Of a stretch of 64,000 nucleotides of DNA, positions 17,009 through 25,404 are shown piece by piece. Under the pieces are notes generated by a model that was not told where the DNA came from, searched no databases, and saw only the letters and a program-made list of their open reading frames with translations. Both the position numbers and the translations under genes were made by a program. The DNA comes from Azospirillum sp. TSH58 (GTDB lineage Bacteria > Pseudomonadota > Alphaproteobacteria > Azospirillales > Azospirillaceae): the NCBI RefSeq assembly GCF_003119115.1, contig NZ_CP022367.1, positions 1,415,001-1,479,000 of the forward strand, given 5' to 3'. Position 1 is the stretch's first letter; the number at the start of each line of letters is the position of its first letter.

Positions 17009-17232
17009 TGCATGCCCCCCGGATTGGAGCCGCCGGAACCGGATGGCCGCGCCGAGGCGGGCGGCGGTTCGGACCCGTCCCCCTCGATCGGTTCCAGGTC
17101 GCTTTCGGCGGCGTATTTGATGAGACGGCCGTCGGCCAGACGGATGTCGTAGGTCGGCTCACCGGCAAGGGTTCGTGCGACGACGAGGGCTTCCTGGCCC
17201 GCAAACCTCACCCGTGTTCCCAACCTCAGCAT
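17005..17232 (-). CDS. Hypothetical small protein, first gene of the zinc-finger operon
   Basis: 75 residues. The N-terminal 50 residues (GTRVRFAGQEALVVARTLAG, then YDIRLADGRLIKYAAESDLEPIE) read like a small SH3-like beta barrel; the tail is Pro/Ser/Gly-rich. Coupled by a four-base overlap to the next gene. No function known. Confidence 0.65.
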   Translation of the reverse strand: MLRLGTRVRFAGQEALVVARTLAGEPTYDIRLADGRLIKYAAESDLEPIEGDGSEPPPASARPSGSGGSNPGGMQ

Positions 17233-17424
17233 CCCGCCCCCGACTGTGTCTTGATCGTCGTCGCAGGCTAAGGATTCGGCCGGGGGTGTGCTGTGTCAAA
17301 AACCGGACGCCAAAGGAGAAGGGCTGTGCTTGCGGGGTTCTCCCCTTGCGGGGCTTGGTGCGCCGGGCCCTTTGCGCTGTTGATGATGCAAAAGGACAGG
17401 TGTGGTGCAACGATGGAGGTGTTC

Positions 17425-17598
17425 ATGCCCGCACAGCAGGACAAAGGCGGCCGGAAGCCGTCCGTCATCGATCTGGTGACCGATCCCGAGAAGTTCGATC
17501 AATGGCAGCGCCAGCGGGAGCGCGACGAGGCATCGGATGGGGACCGTGGCCGTGAACCGGACCGCGGGCGACCGGAAGCCCCCAGCGGGCGGGATTGA
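17425..17598 (+). CDS. Hypothetical small charged protein
   Basis: 57 residues, starting MPAQQDKGGRKPSVIDLVTD. The ATG at 17425 is favoured by GGAGGT at 17415-17420; the reading frame is open further upstream but reads like non-coding sequence. The C-terminus is very rich in Arg, Asp and Glu. No family recognised. Confidence 0.45.
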   Translation: MPAQQDKGGRKPSVIDLVTDPEKFDQWQRQRERDEASDGDRGREPDRGRPEAPSGRD

Positions 17599-18510
17599 TG
17601 GCCCTGAGGCCGTGATGGCCCTTGAATTGCTGGCCGGGGTTTGATCGGACGGCTACTCGGCGGCCTCGCGGGGCGGCGGCGCCTCCATTGGAATGCCCAG
17701 CGGGGCGCCGCAATGGAACTGCATCAGCCGGCGTTCGACCCGGATCAGATAGGCGCGCGCGTCCAACCCCACGGGGCCGCGGCTGTGTTCGCGGACGAGC
17801 CTGATCGCGCGACAGGCATGACCGCATTCCGGTGTGGCAAACTGGCACAAGACGATGGTCCGCCAAAAAGATTGGGTCCCAAAGTATTACCTCTTTTGAC
17901 CGAGAGCGTCGAGCTTCGGTTGCGACTCGAATTCAATGTCACAACGTGCCGTTCACCGGGGCCGTCGGCATGGCGTCGTGCGGCTGGCATACGATAGTAT
18001 GTAGCGTGGGATTCGGATGTCCCGCCATCGCGGGTCAGGCAATGGTTGCGGCGAGTCAGCTCGCCCCTGGGTTGCCCTCGGTCCGCGCGCCGGTCTGCGC
18101 GCCTTCCAGAACCGCCAGATACTCCAGAAGCCGTTCCAGCGTCTCGGTCGGCATTCCGACGGATGGGACGTCGTTGCGCTTGGCGGCCTTCAGCGCGGTG
18201 CGGAGGAGGGTGCGGTCGATGTCGGTCAAGCCGGCCATGATGATGACGTGCGTGTGAAGCGACGATACGCAACCTCTATCATCAAGACGCGCAACCACGC
18301 CATGCCCAATCGGAAGGCAGGCGCACGAAACGGTGGAAAGCGGACGGGCGGCGCCGGTCCGTGCGCGCGGATCCGCGCGCCCGACGCTCTCTGTCACATC
18401 CTGGTGACACGGCGTGCCATACTTTTGCCGCGACGCCGAAGAGTATAGGTGTCCCTTTTCCCGGTTCGCCGGGGCCGCAGTCATTCGCCAACACGAGATT
18501 TCGAACGGTG
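17599..18510. other. Gene-poor region
   Basis: About 900 bp with no convincing large gene. A possible 60-residue protein lies on the minus strand at 18056-18238. A weaker minus-strand frame at 17653-17850 (TTG start, no ribosome-binding site) contains CGHACRAIRLVREH and LDARAYLIRVERRLMQF and cannot be excluded. No RNA gene or repeat was recognised. Confidence 0.4.
18056..18238 (-). CDS. Possible small hypothetical protein
   Basis: 60 residues, MAGLTDIDRTLLRTALKAAK..., predicted largely helical with a Leu-rich middle (ETLERLLEYLAVLEGAQ). It has the composition of a real small protein. There is no good ribosome-binding site before the ATG at 18238, and no family is recognised. Confidence 0.4.
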   Translation of the reverse strand: MAGLTDIDRTLLRTALKAAKRNDVPSVGMPTETLERLLEYLAVLEGAQTGARTEGNPGAS

Positions 18511-21156
18511 ATGCAGATTTCCTCCGCTTTCCGCCGCCGGGTCGGCCGGCTCCTGGCAGCCCTGGCCCTGTGTGGCGCGCTTGCCGCGGGTGCCGTCGTC
18601 CCGTCGGCCATGGCCCAGTCGGCCGCTCCGGCGGCGGAAGCGACGGCGGATTTCAAGACCAGGCTGCCGCAATGGCAGAACGCCTTGGAGAGGGCGGCCA
18701 ACCGCATCGCCGGGGGCGATCTGGCGAACACCGAATACGAGACGCTGCGCGCCGATCTGGCGAAGATCCAGCACGAGGTGCGCGAGGCCGGGGCCGCCGC
18801 GTCGGCCGCCCGCGACACCGCCCAGCGGATGCTCGACGCGCTGGGGCCCGCGCCGGCCCAGGGCGCTCCGCCGGAGGAGGCGGGGATCGCCGCGGAGCGC
18901 AAGCGCCTGACCCAGACCATCGGCGAAGCGGAGGGGCGGTCCAAGCAGACCGAGCTGATCGTCACCCGCGCCGACATCCTGCTGCGCACCGCCGCCGACC
19001 AGCGCATGACCCAGCTCACCGAGCAGATCGTCCGGCGCGGCCCGGTGCCGCTGCTGCCCGCCACCTGGGCCGCCCTGCCCGAGCAGACGGCCTATGTGCA
19101 GGAGCGCATCGGACGGGCCTTCGGCATCGTGATGGGCGACGACGAATGGCGCGGCCGCCTGTACGGTCTGGGCGCGCTCGCCGCCATCCTGTTCCTGGTC
19201 GCCTGGCCGGTGCGCCGGGTGCTGCTGCGCCGCTACGGCCACCGCGATCTGGAGGAGCGGCCGAGCTACCGCCAGCGCGTGGTGGCGATGGCGGTGGAGG
19301 CGCTGGCCCGCTGCCTGGTGCCGCTGGTGCCGACGCTGGTGCTGAGCGGCGCGCTGGTGGGGCTGCTGCGCGACGCCGCCGACGCCGGGCCGCTGACCGC
19401 TCTGGTGGTCGGGGTGTCGGGCGGCCTGACCGCCTATTTCCTGGTCACCGGCGTCGCCCGCGCCACCCTGGCGCCCGACCATCCGTCCTGGCAGCTTGCC
19501 AACCTCGACCCGGACAGCGCGCGCCGTCTGGTCCGCCGCGTCCCGCTCGTCATGATCGGGCTGGCCCTGGCGGGCACCGGCATCGCCCTGTCGGAGGGCA
19601 TGTTCACCCCGCCGGAGCTGCGCTCGATCACCGGTTTCGGCACCATGGCGCTGATCGCCGTGTCGCTGCTGTTCCTCTACCCCGACCATCTCTGGCTCGC
19701 CGCCCCGCCGCCGGAGGCCGAGGCGACCGACGACTGCGGATGCCCGGAGCCGACGCCCGCCGCCGGATTGGACGTCACCCTGCCGCCTCCGGCGTCCGCG
19801 CCCACCGAGGCGGCGGCCGAAGACGCGCCGCCCGCCCGCCCGCGGGTCGTCGGGCTGCGCCTGCGCCTGCTGATCGGCGCGGTGGCGCTCGCCTCGCTGG
19901 TCGCCTCGGGCGCCGGCTATCTGGTCGGCGCGATCTACGCCTCGAAGCTGATGCTGACGACGCTCATCATCGGCGGCGTCCTGCTGGTGGCGCGCGGCGT
20001 CCTGCGCGAGCTGCTCTGCGTCCTGCTGGAGCGCGGCAGCGGGCAGGTGGCCGAGGTGCGCGACATCGTGATCGCCACCGACCGCGGACGGCGGATGCTG
20101 GGGCAGGCCGGGCGGACGGTGATCGACGGGCTGCTGCTGACCGTGGCCGCCTTCTTCCTGCTGCCGCTGACCGGCATGACGCTGTCGGAGATGAAGGGGC
20201 TGGCCGACGGCTTCCTCAGCGGCGTCACGGTGGGCGGCGTGCGCATCGCGCCGGGCGACATCATGTCGGCGCTGATGGTGCTGGGCGTCGTCGTCGCGGT
20301 GACCCGCTTCATCCAGCGCCAGCTCGACGAGCGCATCCTCGGCCGCGTCAACATGGACGACGGCGTGCGCAACTCCATCCGCATGGGGGTGGGCTATCTC
20401 GGCACCACCATGGCGGTGCTGATGTCGGTCGGCACGCTGGGGCTCGACCTGTCCAGCCTCGCCATGATCGCCTCGGCCCTGTCGGTCGGTATCGGTTTCG
20501 GCCTGCAGAACGTCGTCAGCAACTTCATCTCCGGCCTGATCATGCTGGTGGAGCGGCCGGTGAAGGTGGGCGACTGGGTCGTCGTGAACGGGCTGGAGGG
20601 CACCGTGCGCCGCATCAGCGTCCGGGCGACGGAAATCCAGACCTTCCAGCGCGCCTCGGTCATCATCCCGAACTCGGAGTTCATCTCCAAGTCGGTGGTC
20701 AACTGGACGCTGAAGGACAAGACCACCCGCATCGAGATCAAGGTCCGCATCACCTACGACACCGACGCCCGGCAGGTCTACGCGCTGCTGCTGAGGATCG
20801 GCTACGGCCACGCCCAGGTGCTGCGCAACCCGGAGCCGGTGGTGATGTTCCGCGACTTCGGGCCGAGCGGGCCGGAGTTCGAGCTGCGCTGCTTCGTCGC
20901 CAACACCGAGCACATCATCCCGGTGCGCAACGAGCTGCGCCTGCGCATCCTGGAGCAGTTCCGCGAGCAGGGCATCCAGATGCCCTTCGACCAGCAGACC
21001 GTCCACATGCCGAAGGTCGAGGCGATGCTGGAGGTGCTTCTGGCCGAGCGCCGCGCCCAGTCCGGCGTGCCGGAGCTTCAGGTGGTGGCCGACGGCGGCA
21101 AGGTCGTGCCGCTGGCCGACCCGCTCAACGATCGCGGACCGCGCACCGCCACGTGA
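18511..21156 (+). CDS. Mechanosensitive ion channel of the MscS family with DUF3772-like periplasmic part
   Basis: 881 residues. A signal peptide (MQISSAFRRRVGRLL... to AMA at 35) is followed by a periplasmic helical domain of about 190 residues typical of DUF3772 channels, then many membrane helices. The MscS pore and beta domain are near the C-terminus: ALSVGIGFGLQNVVSNFISG, MLVERPVKVGDWVVV, IPNSEFISKSVVNW. Releases solutes on hypo-osmotic shock from the inner membrane. The stretch around 19720-19840 encodes a Pro/Ala/Glu-rich loop containing CGCPEP. ATG 18511 is chosen because it begins the signal peptide. It appears to stand alone. Confidence 0.92.
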   Translation: MQISSAFRRRVGRLLAALALCGALAAGAVVPSAMAQSAAPAAEATADFKTRLPQWQNALERAANRIAGGDLANTEYETLRADLAKIQHEVREAGAAASAARDTAQRMLDALGPAPAQGAPPEEAGIAAERKRLTQTIGEAEGRSKQTELIVTRADILLRTAADQRMTQLTEQIVRRGPVPLLPATWAALPEQTAYVQERIGRAFGIVMGDDEWRGRLYGLGALAAILFLVAWPVRRVLLRRYGHRDLEERPSYRQRVVAMAVEALARCLVPLVPTLVLSGALVGLLRDAADAGPLTALVVGVSGGLTAYFLVTGVARATLAPDHPSWQLANLDPDSARRLVRRVPLVMIGLALAGTGIALSEGMFTPPELRSITGFGTMALIAVSLLFLYPDHLWLAAPPPEAEATDDCGCPEPTPAAGLDVTLPPPASAPTEAAAEDAPPARPRVVGLRLRLLIGAVALASLVASGAGYLVGAIYASKLMLTTLIIGGVLLVARGVLRELLCVLLERGSGQVAEVRDIVIATDRGRRMLGQAGRTVIDGLLLTVAAFFLLPLTGMTLSEMKGLADGFLSGVTVGGVRIAPGDIMSALMVLGVVVAVTRFIQRQLDERILGRVNMDDGVRNSIRMGVGYLGTTMAVLMSVGTLGLDLSSLAMIASALSVGIGFGLQNVVSNFISGLIMLVERPVKVGDWVVVNGLEGTVRRISVRATEIQTFQRASVIIPNSEFISKSVVNWTLKDKTTRIEIKVRITYDTDARQVYALLLRIGYGHAQVLRNPEPVVMFRDFGPSGPEFELRCFVANTEHIIPVRNELRLRILEQFREQGIQMPFDQQTVHMPKVEAMLEVLLAERRAQSGVPELQVVADGGKVVPLADPLNDRGPRTAT

Positions 21157-21187
21157 GTCTCAGGGCTGCGGTCTTAAAACCACAGTC

Positions 21188-21421
21188 TCAGGGGAGCGGC
21201 TCCACCGGCTTGCGGCGTCGCAGGGGAGTCACCTTGGGCGGGGCCGCGGCGGGGTCGGGCAGGGGCTGCCAGCCGGCGATGGCGCGCACGCAGCGCAGGG
21301 CCTCCGGGTTGTTGGCGAAGACCGGAAACAGCCGGCGCAGCTCCACCACGGCGGACCATTCCCCACGGTCGTGGAAGGCGCGGCGGATCGTTTCGGCTTC
21401 GCTTTCGCTGACGGTGAACAT
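21188..21421 (-). CDS. Conserved-looking hypothetical protein
   Basis: 77 residues from the ATG at 21421 (MFTVSESEAETIRRAFHD). A compact helical domain RGEWSAVVELRRLFP, then NNPEALRCVRAIAGW, with a Pro-rich basic tail. Sequence of this kind recurs in Azospirillum-like genomes to my recollection, but no function is known to me. Convergent with the MscS gene. Confidence 0.6.
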   Translation of the reverse strand: MFTVSESEAETIRRAFHDRGEWSAVVELRRLFPVFANNPEALRCVRAIAGWQPLPDPAAAPPKVTPLRRRKPVEPLP

Positions 21422-21785
21422 GGCGCCAGAGTGCTCCGCGGACCGGTGGCGCGCAAGTCGTCTCGGCGCCGGCAGCAGCCCTTTGCCGTGGCCCCGATGC
21501 GCTGTCAAGGAAAGTTGTTCACAGGCGGCCACATCCTTCGCTTGACTCCCGTCGCGGGGCGGGGCAGCCCCCGTTCCAGGGCCGGAACGGCGGGCCGGGC
21601 GCGAAAATCCCTTGATTGACGCCGTTTTCTAATGTGCCCAAAAATCAGGCATTTCTGCCGGACCCCTTGAGGGGCCGCCTGTCCCTTCGGTTACCCCTCG
21701 ATTCGCCAACAGAGTTATCCACAGAATCTGGGGATATCCGAAATATTGAAATATCAGTCAGGCCCCAACCATCAGGCCCCAACCA
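21422..21785. other. Intergenic region with a DnaA-box-like site and a tandem repeat
   Basis: About 360 bp without a gene. TTATCCACA at 21715-21723 is a perfect DnaA-box sequence beside an AT-rich stretch (21730-21757). A related TTGTTCACA occurs at 21515-21523. The 14-bp unit TCAGGCCCCAACCA is repeated in tandem at 21758-21771 and 21772-21785 and runs into the stop codon of the MFS gene. Too little for a replication origin. Confidence 0.5.
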
Positions 21786-22937
21786 TCAGATGGGGCGACG
21801 GATGAGCCGCACCGCCCCGACGCCCAGCAGCATGGTCAGCGCGCCACCGAACAGGAACAGGGCGGGCAGACCGACCTGATGGGCGACCGCCCCATAGACC
21901 ACCGGCCCGATCCCCTGCCCCAGGAAGAAGGAGGAGGCGAAGAGGGCGAGCGCCGACCCGCGCGCCGTCGCCGACAGTTCCGTCGCCTGGGTCTGCATGG
22001 TGTTGTGCAGCATGTAGAAGCCGAATCCGGCGACCAGGAACAGCAGCGACACCACCGGCCAGGGCACCGGGGCGAGCATCGCCAGATAGGACCCTCCGGC
22101 CACGAGGCCGCCGGCCCCCATCATCCCCCATTGGCCGAGCGTGCCGAGCAGGCGCCGCACCACGAAGCTGTAGACGACACCGCCCACGGCGAAGGCGGCG
22201 AGCGTCACCCCGGCCTCGAAGGCGCCCTCCGCCCCGTGGCGGGCCAGCATGGGGGCGACGAAGGGGAAGACGCCGAAGATCAGCAGCCCTTCCGCCGCCA
22301 CCGTCGCGAAGACCCAGACCGACACCGGATTCGCCAGGACGGAGGCGTAGCGCGCCCGCGCGTCGGCCATGGACAGGGGAAGCCGCTCCTCCCGCTCGCC
22401 CTTCAGGAACAGGGCGGCGGTCAGCGCGATCAGGCCGGTCACCACCGCCGCCAGGGCGAAGACGGTGCGCCAGCCCGCCACCTCCGACAGGGCGCCGGCC
22501 ACGGCGGAACCGGACATCTGGCCGAGGATGACCGCCAGCAGGAAGCGGCTGATGGCGAACTGCCGCTCCGTGTAGACCACCCGGTCGCCGATCAGCGCCA
22601 TGGAGGCCGGGATGATCCCGCCGGCGAAGGCGCCGGCCAGCATCCGCGAGCCCAGAACGGTGTAATAGCCGGGCGCCACCGCCGACAGCGCCACCCCGAT
22701 GGTCAGGACGACCAGCGACAGCCGGATCAGCCGCGTCTTGCCGATGGCGTCGCCGACCGGCCCGAGGATGAGCTGCATCGCCGCGTAGGGCAGCGTGTAG
22801 GCGGAGGAGAGCAGGGCCGCCTCGGCCACGCCGATGCCGAGATCCGACGCGATGACGGTCAGCATCGGGTCGGTGGTGCGCAGCGAAAAGGCGCTCGCGA
22901 AACCGGCGAGGCCGAGCATCAGGATGAGAAGGCGCAT
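21786..22937 (-). CDS. MFS transporter
   Basis: 383 residues and about 12 hydrophobic helices, an inner-membrane carrier of the major facilitator superfamily. It shows the loop 2-3 type motif GPVGDAIGKTRLIRLSL and GSRMLAGAFAGGIIPASMALIGD, which fit the drug/metabolite exporter (arabinose-efflux-like) group. The ATG at 22937 begins the first helix; in-frame sequence upstream is not protein-like. No neighbour indicates the substrate. Confidence 0.88.
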   Translation of the reverse strand: MRLLILMLGLAGFASAFSLRTTDPMLTVIASDLGIGVAEAALLSSAYTLPYAAMQLILGPVGDAIGKTRLIRLSLVVLTIGVALSAVAPGYYTVLGSRMLAGAFAGGIIPASMALIGDRVVYTERQFAISRFLLAVILGQMSGSAVAGALSEVAGWRTVFALAAVVTGLIALTAALFLKGEREERLPLSMADARARYASVLANPVSVWVFATVAAEGLLIFGVFPFVAPMLARHGAEGAFEAGVTLAAFAVGGVVYSFVVRRLLGTLGQWGMMGAGGLVAGGSYLAMLAPVPWPVVSLLFLVAGFGFYMLHNTMQTQATELSATARGSALALFASSFFLGQGIGPVVYGAVAHQVGLPALFLFGGALTMLLGVGAVRLIRRPI

Positions 22938-23115
22938 GGGAGGCGTCGGCCGGTCTATGGTCTGGGGCGGGCGGGGGGACAACCCTAAAGCAGGTGCGGC
23001 CGTCCGTCGCACGGCAAGATGGCCATGGCACCCATGCGCGTGCATGATCCGACGCGCCTCGACCGCCGTATAGAGGAAGGCCGCAGAGACCAGCGCCGCC
23101 GACCGGGAGACCGTC

Positions 23116-23742
23116 ATGCCAACGATCCGCCATGCCGCCCAACGTGCCACCCAATCCGCCGCCCGATTTGCCGCCCGATTTGCCGCCGGGATTTTGTCCG
23201 CCGGCCTGATGCTGTCGGCACCCGGCTCGGCGGTGGCGGCCGACGCGCTCGACTGGGCTTCGCTGCCCCTGCCGGCCATCGACGGCGGCACGCTCGCGCC
23301 CGATGCCTTCCGGGGCAAGGCGGTGCTGCTGGTCAACACGGCGTCGCAATGCGGCTACACCGGCCAGTACGAGGGGCTGCAGAAGCTCTGGGCCGGGCGG
23401 CGGGACCGCGGGCTGGTCGTTCTGGGCGTGCCGAGCAACGATTTCGGCGGGCAGGAGCCCGGCAGCAACGCCCAGGTCGCGTCCTTCTGCGAACTCAACT
23501 ACGGCGTCGACTTTCCCCTGATGGAGAAGCAGTCCGTCACCGGACCGCAGGCCCATCCGCTCTTCCGCTGGGCGGCGGCGGTCACCGGGCCGCAGGGCGT
23601 GCCGCGCTGGAACTTCCACAAAATCCTGATCGGCCGCGACGGACGCCTGCTGGAATGGTTCGGCAGCTCGGTCACGCCGGAGTCCGCCACCCTGACGGCG
23701 GCCCTGGACAAGGCGCTGGCCCAGCCCTCTGCGAAGCCGTAA
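23116..23742 (+). CDS. Glutathione peroxidase family protein, exported
   Basis: Thiol peroxidase of the GPx fold, 208 residues, with an N-terminal signal peptide ending near SAVAA (residue 42), so a periplasmic form. The catalytic set is complete: Cys79 in NTASQCGYTGQ, Gln113 in FGGQEPGSN, Trp165 and Asn166 in RWNFHKI. Cysteine replaces selenocysteine as usual in bacteria, and the reductant is probably thioredoxin-like. The signal region carries a short in-frame repeat AARFAARFAA. It is four bases upstream of the DUF3429 gene. Confidence 0.92.
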   Translation: MPTIRHAAQRATQSAARFAARFAAGILSAGLMLSAPGSAVAADALDWASLPLPAIDGGTLAPDAFRGKAVLLVNTASQCGYTGQYEGLQKLWAGRRDRGLVVLGVPSNDFGGQEPGSNAQVASFCELNYGVDFPLMEKQSVTGPQAHPLFRWAAAVTGPQGVPRWNFHKILIGRDGRLLEWFGSSVTPESATLTAALDKALAQPSAKP

Positions 23743-23746
23743 GCGC

Positions 23747-24205
23747 ATGGACGCGCTGTCCTTCGAGGACCGCCGGGCCTCGGTCGTCCGGCTGCTGTCC
23801 TACGGCGGGTTGGTCCCCTTCGTCGGCGGCACCGCGCTGGCCTGGATGGCGGAGGGCGACGGGCAGGCCGCGGTGGTGCGGGCAGTGGTCGTCTACGCGG
23901 TGTCGATCCTGTCCTTCATCGGCGCCATCCATTGGGGCCGCATCCTTTCTGGGCGGGACGGCGAGACGAGCGGGCCGGCGTGGCTGGCCTGGGGAGTGGC
24001 GCCGTCGCTTCTGGGGTGGGGTGCCACCCTGCTGCCGTCCGGCCTGACGGTGCCGGCGCTGATCCTGTCCTTCCTCCTCGCCTGGGCGGTGGACCGCAGC
24101 GCGGCGGCGGACGGGCGCTATCCCCGCTGGTTCGGCACGCTGCGGACGCGGCTGACCATCGTCGTCTGCCTGACGCTCGCGGCGCTCATCCCGCTGGCTG
24201 CGTGA
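23747..24205 (+). CDS. DUF3429 integral membrane protein
   Basis: 152 residues with four to five hydrophobic helices; SYGGLVPFVGGTALAW and YAVSILSFIGAIHWGRIL are the conserved family segments. Function unknown. Begins four bases after the glutathione peroxidase gene, hence probably co-transcribed. Its 3' end overlaps that of dusA by 20 bp. Confidence 0.85.
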   Translation: MDALSFEDRRASVVRLLSYGGLVPFVGGTALAWMAEGDGQAAVVRAVVVYAVSILSFIGAIHWGRILSGRDGETSGPAWLAWGVAPSLLGWGATLLPSGLTVPALILSFLLAWAVDRSAAADGRYPRWFGTLRTRLTIVVCLTLAALIPLAA

Positions 24206-25175
24206 CCGCTTGGCGGTGCGGCACCAGCGCCGCAGCCTTCAGCAGCACCTCCGGCCCGGCGCCAGGAAGGTGGGCGTTCTCGCTGATGTGGCGGCGCCAG
24301 GCGCGGGCGCCGGGCAGGCCCTGGAACAGACCCAGCATGTGCCGGGTGATCGCCGACAGCGGCGCCCCCTGGCGCATCCGCTCCTCGGCGTAGGCCGCCA
24401 TGGCCTCGACCACCGCGTAGCGGTCGGGGCCGGGCTCCCCGCCGAACAGGCGGCGGTCGGCGTCGGCCAGGATGTAGGGCGTCTCGTAGGCGGCGCGCCC
24501 GATCATCACGCTGTCCAGCGTGGCGAGATGCTCCTCCGCCTCGTCCAGGGTCCGGATGCCGCCGTTGATGGCGATGGTGAGCTGCGGGTTCTCCTGCTTC
24601 AGCCGGTGCACGAGGTCGTAGCGCAGCGGCGGGATGTCCCGGTTCTCCTTGGGGCTGAGGCCCTTCAGCCATGCCTTGCGGGCGTGCACGATGAAGTGGG
24701 TGCAGCCGGCGGCGGACACCGTTCGCACGAAATGGTCCAGCGTCGGCCATTCCTCCATCTCGTCGATGGCGATCCGCGACTTCACGGTGACGGGAATCGA
24801 CACCGCCTCGCGCATGGCGCCGACCAGCCGGGCGACCAGATCGGGCTCGGCCATCAGGCAGGCGCCGAAGCGGCCCGACTGCACGCGGTCGCTCGGGCAG
24901 CCGACGTTCAGGTTGACCTCGTCATAGCCCCACTCCTCGGCGATGCGGGCGCAGGCGGCCAGTTCCGCCGGGTCCGACCCGCCGAGCTGGAGCGCCACCG
25001 GATGCTCCACCGCGTCGTAGCCGAGCAGCCGCTCGCGGTCGCCGTGCAGAATGGCGCCGGTGGTCACCATCTCGGTGTAGAGCAGCGTGTTCTTCGACAG
25101 CAGGCGGTGGAAGGTCCGGCAATGGCGGTCCGTCCAGTCCATCATCGGCGCGACGCTGAGGGCTATGGCGGGCAT
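24186..25175 (-). CDS. dusA: tRNA-dihydrouridine synthase A
   Basis: Flavoenzyme that reduces uridine to dihydrouridine in the tRNA D-loop (U20/U20a). A TIM-barrel FMN domain with SVAPMMDWTDRHCR (7-20), ALQLGGSDP and NLNVGCPSDRVQSGRFGACLM, in which Cys106 is the catalytic acid, then AINGGI for phosphate binding. 329 residues matches DusA, and the GSDP and VGCPSDRVQ wording separates it from DusB. Divergent from aztD. Confidence 0.93.
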   Translation of the reverse strand: MPAIALSVAPMMDWTDRHCRTFHRLLSKNTLLYTEMVTTGAILHGDRERLLGYDAVEHPVALQLGGSDPAELAACARIAEEWGYDEVNLNVGCPSDRVQSGRFGACLMAEPDLVARLVGAMREAVSIPVTVKSRIAIDEMEEWPTLDHFVRTVSAAGCTHFIVHARKAWLKGLSPKENRDIPPLRYDLVHRLKQENPQLTIAINGGIRTLDEAEEHLATLDSVMIGRAAYETPYILADADRRLFGGEPGPDRYAVVEAMAAYAEERMRQGAPLSAITRHMLGLFQGLPGARAWRRHISENAHLPGAGPEVLLKAAALVPHRQAVTQPAG

Positions 25176-25287
25176 GGGCGAGAACTGTCTGTGAATCGGG
25201 AACGGCGGCGCATCAATTGGACGAAGCCGGCGGGAATGGCAAGGGCAGACCCGCGTGATGACGGAAGGGCGGTTGCGCTGTCGAAAT

Positions 25288-25305
25288 GTAACGTTATAAC
25301 GTTAC
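25288..25305. promoter_or_regulatory. Predicted Zur operator upstream of aztD
   Basis: GTAACGTTATAACGTTAC, a perfect 18-bp palindrome that fits the alphaproteobacterial Zur box (AT-rich centre GTTATAAC flanked by GTAA/TTAC). It lies about 100 bp before the aztD start and 113 bp before dusA. Confidence 0.75.
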
Positions 25306-25404
25306 GTACGCTTTTGAGGGAGCCAACCGCCACGTCCCCGGCGCGGCGGGCGGGTGAGCCGCATCCCCTAAGCCGCACCGCAAGGTCTGACAACGAGGTT
25401 GCAC

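Noticed and set aside
17653..17850. 65-residue minus-strand frame
   Set aside because: Composition is somewhat protein-like, but it starts with TTG and has no ribosome-binding site; left as unproven in the gap entry.
21422..21785. Replication origin
   Set aside because: Only one perfect DnaA box and one weak one; no cluster, no dnaA, hemE, repABC or parAB genes nearby.
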